64,000 bases of DNA from LVI-A0039 sp033105485 (GTDB taxonomy: Bacteria; Bacillota_I; Bacilli_A; UBA3375), in the NCBI GenBank assembly GCA_033105485.1, contig CP136956.1, positions 1,736,001-1,800,000 on the forward strand, read 5' to 3'. Shown here one piece after another: positions 43,512 through 50,271 of this stretch. A model generated the notes under the pieces. It had not been told where the DNA came from and ran no database searches. It was given only the letters and a program-made list of their open reading frames with translations. The translations under genes and the position numbers were made by a program. Each line of letters starts with the position of its first letter. Position 1 is the stretch's first letter.

Positions 43512-44795
43512 ATGAAAAAAGATCAATTTTTAGAACTACACCCCAAAGATCAAGCCTTATATTTTCTTGAATCTAACCGTGAAACTCGTAAACAAATAAT
43601 CAATGAATGTGAAGCAGAAGTACTAGCAAGTTTTTTCGAGCACTTTGATGAAGAGGATGCAGCCAAAATCTTTGCTCGTTATGATATTAATATTATTGTT
43701 GATATTATTAATGAAATGAATTCGGATGATGTTACACGTATTTTTCGTGAGGTTGATCCACTAACACGTAACCGTTATCTATCGTTACTCGATAAAATTC
43801 ATGCCCAACAAATTCGAGAAATACTGCAGTATGAGGAAGATACAGCTGGTGGGATTATGGAGAAAAGTTTCTTCTATCTTAAGAATAAGCACACAGTTAA
43901 GCGTGCAAAAGAACTTTTACTAGAACTAGCTCCGACGATTGAAAATATTAACTATTTATATGTATTAACGCCAAAATTTGAATTAATCGGAGTTGTTTCA
44001 TTAAAGGAGTTATTATTAGGAGATGACAGCTTATTGGTTACAGATGTAATGACTACAGATTTAAAAACAGTTGATGTTAACAGTGATGTTATTACCGCAG
44101 CTAGTGTAGTTCGTGATTATGACTTTTATGCGCTTCCAGTTATTAATGAATATAATCAAATGCAAGGTCTTATCACTGTAGATGATATCTTAGATGTAAT
44201 TGCAGATGAAGCTCGTGAGAATATCGAGCAAATCTCTGGGGTAGATACTGAAGCAAGTGAAACACACTTTTGGGGGAACGTTGGTTTACGTCTTCCATGG
44301 CTTGTATTGCTTTTGTTGATGACAATGTTTAATGCTAACGTAATTGGACGCTTTAATGGCGTGATTGAAATTTTCCCGATACTAGCAAGTTATATGACAT
44401 TAGTAGCAGCGATGAGTGGTAATGTAGGAACTCAAACACTCGGGCTTACAATTTATAGGTTAAGCCAGGATGAGGAGTTTGATGGAATTGGGAATATGCT
44501 TAGATACGCTTTTAGTGAAATCAAAGTTTACTTTGTAGTTAGTATCTGCCTAAGTATTTTGATTTCAGTAGTAGTGGGAATCTTAGGGCATAACATAAAC
44601 TTAGCAGTAACATTAATGTTGACAATCATTATCACATTTATGATTTCTGCATGTCTTGGTACTTTAATACCAATAACACTAGATAAACTTAAAATTAACT
44701 CACAAGTTGCGTCTGGTCCGTTAATTACAACAGTTAATGATTTAATTGCTGTTGTAACTTTCTTAACGTTAGGATCATTTATTATGCAACTGTAA
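43512..44795 (+). CDS. mgtE: Magnesium transporter MgtE
   Basis: A 427-residue Mg2+ channel. The N-terminal helical domain (about 1-130, with EEDAAKIFARYD and MNSDDVTRIFREVDP) and two CBS domains (about 140-250, VTDVMTTDLKTVDV, ITVDDILDVIADEA) sense cytosolic Mg2+. The C-terminal pore domain (about 262-427) has five membrane helices and the conserved SGNVGTQTLGL. It heads a run with rsmG and the par genes; the stop is 9 bases before the preferred rsmG start. Confidence 0.94.
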   Translation: MKKDQFLELHPKDQALYFLESNRETRKQIINECEAEVLASFFEHFDEEDAAKIFARYDINIIVDIINEMNSDDVTRIFREVDPLTRNRYLSLLDKIHAQQIREILQYEEDTAGGIMEKSFFYLKNKHTVKRAKELLLELAPTIENINYLYVLTPKFELIGVVSLKELLLGDDSLLVTDVMTTDLKTVDVNSDVITAASVVRDYDFYALPVINEYNQMQGLITVDDILDVIADEARENIEQISGVDTEASETHFWGNVGLRLPWLVLLLLMTMFNANVIGRFNGVIEIFPILASYMTLVAAMSGNVGTQTLGLTIYRLSQDEEFDGIGNMLRYAFSEIKVYFVVSICLSILISVVVGILGHNINLAVTLMLTIIITFMISACLGTLIPITLDKLKINSQVASGPLITTVNDLIAVVTFLTLGSFIMQL

Positions 44796-44804
44796 AGGAT
44801 GGAT

Positions 44805-45488
44805 ATGGAATTAGAATTTTTTAAAGAAATAGATAGTCAGTTAACAGATACTCAAAGAAAACAATATTATCGTTATTTTGAATTAATTGCTGAATACAAT
44901 AAAGTAATGAATCTAACAGGAATCGATGATTATGAAGGAGTATACTTAAAACACTTCTTTGATAGCTTGACTGTAAAAGATCAAATTATTGAAATTAACC
45001 CAGAAACAATTGCGGATGTAGGAAGTGGAGCAGGTTTTCCAGGAATTGTATTAGCAATTTACTTCCCGGAAATTAAGTTCACTTTAATTGAGCCTTTAAC
45101 TAAAAGAATTAAGTTTTTACAAGTAGTTGTAGATGAACTTGAACTTACTAATGTTGAATTATTAAATGAACGTGTTGAAGACATCGATGCTGAATTTGAT
45201 ATTGTAACATCTCGTGCTGTTGCAAGATTAAATATCTTGTTAGAATTATGTGCTCCAGTTTGTAAAGTTGGTGGATATGTATTAACTTTAAAAGGGCCTA
45301 AAGTAACAGAAGAATTAGAAGAAGCAAAAAATGCTATTTCTAAACTAGGTCTAGAACAAACTATGAGTGAGAAACTTGTTTTACCGATTGAAGAATCAGT
45401 TCGTTACAACGTGTACTTAAAAAAGGTTGCTAAGACACCTGCTAAGTATCCACGTAACTTTGGACAAATTAAGAAGAAACCGTTATAG
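44805..45488 (+). CDS. rsmG: 16S rRNA (guanine527-N7)-methyltransferase RsmG
   Basis: RsmG (GidB) makes m7G527 in 16S rRNA. The 227-residue protein has the N-terminal NLTGIDDYEGVYLKHFFDSL and the SAM motif VGSGAGFPGIVLAI, then SRAVARLNILLELC. I prefer ATG 44805 over ATG 44799 because AAGGA (44795-44799) is then 5 bases away; with 44799 it would be contiguous. It precedes the noc-parA-parB genes, the usual near-origin order in Bacillota, although mnmG and dnaA are not adjacent. Confidence 0.93.
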   Translation: MELEFFKEIDSQLTDTQRKQYYRYFELIAEYNKVMNLTGIDDYEGVYLKHFFDSLTVKDQIIEINPETIADVGSGAGFPGIVLAIYFPEIKFTLIEPLTKRIKFLQVVVDELELTNVELLNERVEDIDAEFDIVTSRAVARLNILLELCAPVCKVGGYVLTLKGPKVTEELEEAKNAISKLGLEQTMSEKLVLPIEESVRYNVYLKKVAKTPAKYPRNFGQIKKKPL

Positions 45489-45496
45489 GGGGATTA

Positions 45497-46282
45497 ATGA
45501 ACAATGCTTATAAGTTATCAATATTAAGAATTTTTGACAATGGAGAAAAACTAGAAAAAGAAAGCGAAGAATCTAATTTTTGTCATGTTAAATATGTAGA
45601 TGATAAATATATATTAATGTCTAATCGTGATTACTATACACGTATGATGAAAGATCGTCAAAAATATATTAATGTTATTATCGACAATGACTTAAACGAA
45701 TTAGTAACAAATTTAGTAATTAAGGTATCAACACAAATATTAAATCCGATGGAAACTGCGTTCATCTATGAAGAAATTTTTGAGTTTGCAAATATTCCAC
45801 AAAACGTATTAGCTACTAAGATTGGGAAAACTCAAGGGGCGATTTCAAACAAACTACGCTTATTAAAATTACCATTTTTCGTTCAACGAGAAATTATTAA
45901 AGGGAATTTAAAAGAGCGTCATGGTCGTGCAATTTTAACTTTAGCAAACACTGAAGGTTATGAAGAGCATGCCCGTGAGTTAACTATTAAGACTCTAGAG
46001 AAAAACTTAAGAGTAGTTGATTTAGAAAATGAAATCAATGTAATCCTAGGAAAACCTGTAACTAAGGATGTAAAGTTAAGTGTTAAAGAAATCAAAAGTA
46101 AAAGAGAATTAAAAAATAGAGAAGCGATTATTAGTTTAAATCAATTAAATGCAGATATTGAGAAGAGTTTTGACGTTATTAAACAGGCCCTGCCAAATAT
46201 CGAAATTGAAATGAATGATGGAATAAATGGAAATGATTATATAATTAATATTGTTTTAAAAGATATAAATAAGGAGACGTAA
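45497..46282 (+). CDS. noc: Noc-like ParB paralogue lacking the CTP-binding box
   Basis: A 261-residue ParB-family protein just before parA-parB, where Bacillus has noc (nucleoid occlusion factor). The helix-turn-helix is clear (about 98-125, VLATKIGKTQGAISNKLRLL) and is followed by LKERHGRAILTL as in Noc. The N-terminal ParB/CTPase fold is not: about 90 divergent residues replace it, and there is no GERRxRA box or upstream NPxQPR motif. A CTP-driven clamp is therefore unlikely; it may bind DNA statically. A C-terminal dimerisation segment is probable. Naming it Noc rests on position and the helix-turn-helix. Two bases separate it from parA. Confidence 0.78.
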   Translation: MNNAYKLSILRIFDNGEKLEKESEESNFCHVKYVDDKYILMSNRDYYTRMMKDRQKYINVIIDNDLNELVTNLVIKVSTQILNPMETAFIYEEIFEFANIPQNVLATKIGKTQGAISNKLRLLKLPFFVQREIIKGNLKERHGRAILTLANTEGYEEHARELTIKTLEKNLRVVDLENEINVILGKPVTKDVKLSVKEIKSKRELKNREAIISLNQLNADIEKSFDVIKQALPNIEIEMNDGINGNDYIINIVLKDINKET

Positions 46283-46283
46283 A

Positions 46284-47060
46284 ATGGCTAAAGTTATTGC
46301 AATAACTAACCAAAAAGGTGGAGTTGGTAAAACAACTACAACAATCAATTTAGGAGCTGCCCTTGGACAGTATAAGCAACGTGTTTTAATTATCGATATT
46401 GATTCACAAGGAAATGCAACGCAAGGTTTAGGAATCAATAAATTAGATTTACAGCGAGCTAATAAAACAACGCGTTCAATGTTATTAGAGATTAATAAAG
46501 GAATCGAAGATTACATTGTACCTACGGAATTTAAAAATTTATCGATTATTGGTGCTGATCAAGATTTAGCAAGTTTCGAATTTGACTATAAAGGTGATAT
46601 GAAGAAGGATTTAATTTTAAAATCTAAATTAGAACCAATTTTAGACAAGTTTGATTATATATTAATTGATTGTCCTCCAACATTAAATACACTAACGTTA
46701 AATGGAATGGCGGCAGCAAATAGTGTATTAATTCCGGTTCAGAGTGAATTTTATGCTTTAGAAGGTATGACACAATTATTAAATTCTATTCAATTATGTA
46801 AAAAACATTTAAATCCCGCATTGAAAATTGAGGGAATTTTACTTACTATGTTTACAACTAACACTAACTTAAGTGAGAGTGTTAAAAATGAGGTCATTAA
46901 GTATTTTGATAAATTTGTATATGATACAGTAATAAGACGTAATATATCGCTTGCAGAAGCGCCAAGTTATGGACGTCCGATTTTCTATTATGACAAAAGG
47001 TCAAAGGGAGCAGTAGACTATAATAGTCTAGCGAAGGAGGTATTAGCAAATGAAAAATAA
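46284..47060 (+). CDS. parA: Chromosome-partitioning ATPase ParA (Soj)
   Basis: A 258-residue Walker-type ATPase that moves ParB-bound origins and in Bacillus also regulates DnaA. Deviant Walker A KGGVGKTTTTINLG is at the N-terminus, Walker A' IDIDSQGNATQGLG follows, and Walker B is YILIDCPPTLN. AAGGAGA (46270-46276) lies ahead of ATG 46284. Its end overlaps parB by 11 bases. Confidence 0.95.
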   Translation: MAKVIAITNQKGGVGKTTTTINLGAALGQYKQRVLIIDIDSQGNATQGLGINKLDLQRANKTTRSMLLEINKGIEDYIVPTEFKNLSIIGADQDLASFEFDYKGDMKKDLILKSKLEPILDKFDYILIDCPPTLNTLTLNGMAAANSVLIPVQSEFYALEGMTQLLNSIQLCKKHLNPALKIEGILLTMFTTNTNLSESVKNEVIKYFDKFVYDTVIRRNISLAEAPSYGRPIFYYDKRSKGAVDYNSLAKEVLANEK

Positions 47061-47907
47061 AAAAGGATTAGGTCGTGGATTAGAATCGTTATTCGACCAA
47101 AATTTAGATTCAATTAATGATGAAACTTCTATTGTTGATTTACAATTAAGTGATATTGAGCCAAACCCGTTTCAACCACGTAAAACTTTTGATGATAGCA
47201 GTTTAAATGAGTTATCACAATCGATCAAAACGCAAGGTGTGTTTCAGCCAATTCTTGTAAGGAAATCAATTATTGGGTATGAGATAATCTCAGGTGAAAG
47301 ACGATACAGAGCATCAAAATTAGCAGGTTTAGATACAATTCCAGCAATAGTATATGAATACGATGATAAACAAATGATGGAAGTTGGGATTATTGAAAAT
47401 ATCCAACGCGAGGACTTAAGTGTAATCGAAGAAGCAAAGTCTTACCAAATGTTAATTTCAAATTTAAAATTAACGCAAAAAGATGTTAGTGAACGCGTTG
47501 GGAAATCACGTTCACATATTGCGAATATGCTACGTCTACTAAAGCTTGATGATCAAGTGTTATCGTTGGTTTCAGAAGGTCAGATAACTATGGGACACGC
47601 TAAAGTACTTGTTAATATTGAGGATAAAGATCGTATTTTAGAAATTGCCAATCAAACAGTAAAAAATGGACTTACTGTGCGTGAGGTAGAAGTATTAGCC
47701 CAAGAAGAAAAAGAGGTGCAACCTGCTCAAGCAAAAGCTAAAAAGGTTGATGAGAAAACGAATGAATTATTACGCTTAGAAACAATGATGAGAGAAAAAC
47801 TAGATGCACGAGTTAAAATTACTGGTAAAAACAAAGGTAAATTAAGTATTGAGTTTGATTCTCGTGAAGATTTAGAGCGTATTTTAGAACAATTAAAACT
47901 TATTTAG
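47050..47907 (+). CDS. parB: Chromosome-partitioning protein ParB (Spo0J)
   Basis: A 285-residue centromere-binding CTPase clamp. PNPFQPRK and SGERRYRA (GERR at 82-85) form the CTP pocket, TQKDVSERVGKSRSHIANML the helix-turn-helix, and the last 45 residues the dimer zipper. AGGAGG is placed within parA just ahead of ATG 47050. It contrasts with the Noc-like paralogue two genes upstream, which lacks the CTP box. No perfect parS site was found in the window. Confidence 0.95.
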   Translation: MKNKKGLGRGLESLFDQNLDSINDETSIVDLQLSDIEPNPFQPRKTFDDSSLNELSQSIKTQGVFQPILVRKSIIGYEIISGERRYRASKLAGLDTIPAIVYEYDDKQMMEVGIIENIQREDLSVIEEAKSYQMLISNLKLTQKDVSERVGKSRSHIANMLRLLKLDDQVLSLVSEGQITMGHAKVLVNIEDKDRILEIANQTVKNGLTVREVEVLAQEEKEVQPAQAKAKKVDEKTNELLRLETMMREKLDARVKITGKNKGKLSIEFDSREDLERILEQLKLI

Positions 47908-47916
47908 GAGATGAGA

Positions 47917-48813
47917 ATGTTTAAGATTTTATCTGAGGTACAAACCCCAGCTGAGTTTGCAAATGAAATGCAAAATAGTGCTGAAAGTGCTACAAAGTTC
48001 TTTTTGAATATTGATCCTGTGTTATTAGTTTTTAATATTATTACTTATGTTGGTACGATTATTATTACAGTCGTTGGTTTCTTTGTTTTAACTAAGGTTC
48101 TAATAAAAATAAACCACCACCTTTCTAAAGGATATTTAGTAAAAGTTTCAAGTAAAAGACGTGAAACAATTATTACAATGTTAGATAATTTAATTAAATA
48201 TGTAATGGGAGCAATTGGTGCCTTTGCAATTTTAATTGCTTTAGGATTTGATGAAACAACTTTATTAGCAAGTGCAGGAGCTGCTTCAATTATTATTGGG
48301 TTAGCTGCTAAGGAGTTAATTACGGACTTTATTAATGGATTCTTTACAGTAGTAGAGGGATACTATGATGTTGGTGATTATATTGTTGTAAATTCTCATA
48401 CTGGTATAGTTGAAAAGTTAGGAATTAAATCAACTGTTTTACGTACTGATCAAGGTGAACAAATTATAATTCCTAACTCACTTGTTGAAGAGATTATCAA
48501 CTACAATAGAGGACAACATCATTTATTTTTAACTATTTCAACTGCTTATGAGGACAGTATTGAACGTGCAGAAGAAGTTATTAAAGGTAAATTATTAGAT
48601 CGTATTGTTGAACGATCTTCTGCAACAGCTGCAGTTTATATGGGAGTTGCTGAACTTAACTCATCATCTGTTGATCACCGTTTAAAAGTAACTTGTGCTC
48701 CTGATGACAGGTTCCAAGTTGAACGTGATACATACACTGAGACAAAACGTTTATTTGATGAAGAAGGATTAGAAATACCATATACAAAACTAACTATTAT
48801 GAACGAAGAATAA
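47917..48813 (+). CDS. MscS-family small-conductance mechanosensitive channel
   Basis: A 298-residue membrane channel that releases osmolytes on hypo-osmotic shock. Two to three N-terminal membrane helices precede the pore helix (LASAGAASIIIGLAAKELITDF, Ala/Gly-rich), then the beta domain with GDYIVVNSHTGIVEKLGIKSTVLRT and PNSLV. ATG 47917 is preferred over ATG 47911 because AGGAG (47906-47910) is correctly spaced. A terminator follows. Confidence 0.91.
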   Translation: MFKILSEVQTPAEFANEMQNSAESATKFFLNIDPVLLVFNIITYVGTIIITVVGFFVLTKVLIKINHHLSKGYLVKVSSKRRETIITMLDNLIKYVMGAIGAFAILIALGFDETTLLASAGAASIIIGLAAKELITDFINGFFTVVEGYYDVGDYIVVNSHTGIVEKLGIKSTVLRTDQGEQIIIPNSLVEEIINYNRGQHHLFLTISTAYEDSIERAEEVIKGKLLDRIVERSSATAAVYMGVAELNSSSVDHRLKVTCAPDDRFQVERDTYTETKRLFDEEGLEIPYTKLTIMNEE

Positions 48814-48834
48814 TTGCCTTTTGGCAATTTTTTT
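48812..48834 (+). terminator. Terminator after the mscS-type gene
   Basis: AATTGCC (48812-48818) pairs with GGCAATT (48823-48829) around TTTT, followed by a T run to 48834. It overlaps the stop codon. Confidence 0.85.
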
Positions 48835-48850
48835 CATGTAAAGGGGTGCA

Positions 48851-49456
48851 ATGAAATCGTTGAAAAATGAACAAATCACTGAAGTTGAAGTTAAAAAATC
48901 AAGATTTATATGCTATATGAAAAATATTAGTAGTGAAGAAGAAGCAAAGCAATATATTGCTGATTTAAAAAAGCAGCACCCAACTGCCGCTCATCACTGT
49001 TCAGCATATCGTGTAGGTTCGATTGACCGCGCTAATGATGATGGGGAACCAAGTCAAACTGCTGGAATGCCAATGTTAAATGTATTAACTCATAATGATT
49101 TGATTAATACAATTGCTGTTGTTGTTCGTTACTTTGGTGGTGTTAAATTAGGTGCTGGTGGATTAGTTAGAGCATACACTGATAGCGTTGTTGCTGCTCT
49201 AGATGAAGCAGATGTAGCAGAATTAACACCGGGTTATTCAATAAGAATCAAAGCCGGATATAGTGATATTGATAAAATTAACTATATTTTACAACAAGAA
49301 GAAATAAGTCAATTTGATGTTGATTACGGTCAAGTTATCACTTATAACCTTGAAATTTCAACACAAAAATATGAACAAATATTTGAGAAAATTACAAGTT
49401 ATAACCATATGATTAAAATTGAGATTTGTGATCAAATAATAGTAGTTAAAGAATAA
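48851..49456 (+). CDS. YigZ/IMPACT-family protein
   Basis: A 201-residue protein of the YigZ/IMPACT (UPF0029) family. The N-terminal domain has KKSRFICYMKNI, HHCSAYRVGS, DDGEPSQTAGMPML and VVRYFGGVKLGAGGLVRAYTD; a ferredoxin-like C-terminal domain (DUF1949) follows. The biochemical role in bacteria is unsettled, with proposed links to translation stress. AAAGGGG precedes ATG 48851. No separate promoter is evident in the short gap after the mscS terminator. Confidence 0.9.
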   Translation: MKSLKNEQITEVEVKKSRFICYMKNISSEEEAKQYIADLKKQHPTAAHHCSAYRVGSIDRANDDGEPSQTAGMPMLNVLTHNDLINTIAVVVRYFGGVKLGAGGLVRAYTDSVVAALDEADVAELTPGYSIRIKAGYSDIDKINYILQQEEISQFDVDYGQVITYNLEISTQKYEQIFEKITSYNHMIKIEICDQIIVVKE

Positions 49457-49499
49457 ATCAAGGAGATAAATCTTTTGATTTATTCTTTTGCTATGTAAA
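49451..49499 (+). terminator. Terminator overlapping the end of yigZ
   Basis: GAATAAATCAA (49451-49461) pairs perfectly with TTGATTTATTC (49485-49495), followed by TTTT. The left arm includes the stop codon. Confidence 0.75.
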
Positions 49500-49529
49500 A
49501 CTTTTTATACACCTTATATATAGGAAATT

Positions 49530-49538
49530 TGGTATAAT
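49530..49538 (+). promoter_or_regulatory. Extended -10 promoter of the rnc-smc-ftsY-ffh operon
   Basis: TGGTATAAT, TATAAT at 49533-49538, with no clear -35. It lies 38 bases before ATG 49576, which has AAAGGGGA as ribosome binding site. No other promoter or terminator was found downstream as far as the hairpin at 58144. Confidence 0.6.
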
Positions 49539-49575
49539 ATTATAGTTAAGACTACCTAAATTTGAAAGGGGAAAA

Positions 49576-50271
49576 ATGTCAGGAATAAAGAAATTATATG
49601 AAACTAATGGTTTCAATGAAATAGAAAGAAAATACGGGTTTCACTTTGAAGATAAAAGCTTATTAATTAAGGCATTTATTCATTCATCATTTGATTTTGG
49701 AATCAACAATAACTATCAACGTTTAGAGTTTTTAGGTGATGCAATTTTACAAATGATTGTAAGTGATTATATGTATCGTTTTTTACCTAATGACCGTGAA
49801 GGGGTTATGAGTAAGAAACGATCATCACTAGTATCTGAAACATCACTAGCATATCTTATTCGTAAAGAAGGTTTAGATAAATATATTATCTTTGGTAAAT
49901 CAATGATTAACGAAGGTAATACAGATAGTGATTCGTATGTAGCCGATGTTTATGAATCTTTCATCGCAGCTATTTACTTAGATCGTGGTTATGATCAAGC
50001 AGAGGAGTTTGTTAAGAGAACTCTAATTAAAGAATGGGACAAGATTCTTGATAGTGAAGATAATCAAGATTACAAAACTAAGTTTCAAGAAATTGTTCAA
50101 GTTAATGGAGCAGTTTCTATTCAATACAAGTCTGTAAAAACTGAAGAAGGATTTGATGCTGAAGTTACACTAGAAGGTATTTCAGTTGGTCGTGGATTTG
50201 GTAAGACTAAGAAAAAAGCAGAACAAAATGCAGCTAAAGATGCAATCGGAAAGAGAGCAATTTCGAAATGA
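49576..50271 (+). CDS. rnc: Ribonuclease III
   Basis: RNase III cuts double-stranded RNA, including rRNA precursors. The 231-residue protein has the signature RLEFLGDAILQMIVSDYMY, the second acidic pair in YVADVYESFIAAIYLD, and a C-terminal double-stranded RNA-binding domain (YKTKFQEIVQ, GKTKKKAEQNAAKDAI). It is one of only two genes in the window that stop with TGA; the TGA overlaps the smc ATG (ATGA). Confidence 0.96.
   Translation: MSGIKKLYETNGFNEIERKYGFHFEDKSLLIKAFIHSSFDFGINNNYQRLEFLGDAILQMIVSDYMYRFLPNDREGVMSKKRSSLVSETSLAYLIRKEGLDKYIIFGKSMINEGNTDSDSYVADVYESFIAAIYLDRGYDQAEEFVKRTLIKEWDKILDSEDNQDYKTKFQEIVQVNGAVSIQYKSVKTEEGFDAEVTLEGISVGRGFGKTKKKAEQNAAKDAIGKRAISK

Noticed and set aside
45497..47907. 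parS sites near parA-parB
   Set aside because: Partial CACGTGAA cores occur within genes (for example near 13229 and 32460), but none matches the 16-base consensus closely enough.
44799..47907. Chromosome origin next to the par genes
   Set aside because: No dnaA, dnaN or rpmH and no cluster of DnaA boxes was seen; the flanking genes are mgtE and an mscS-type gene.
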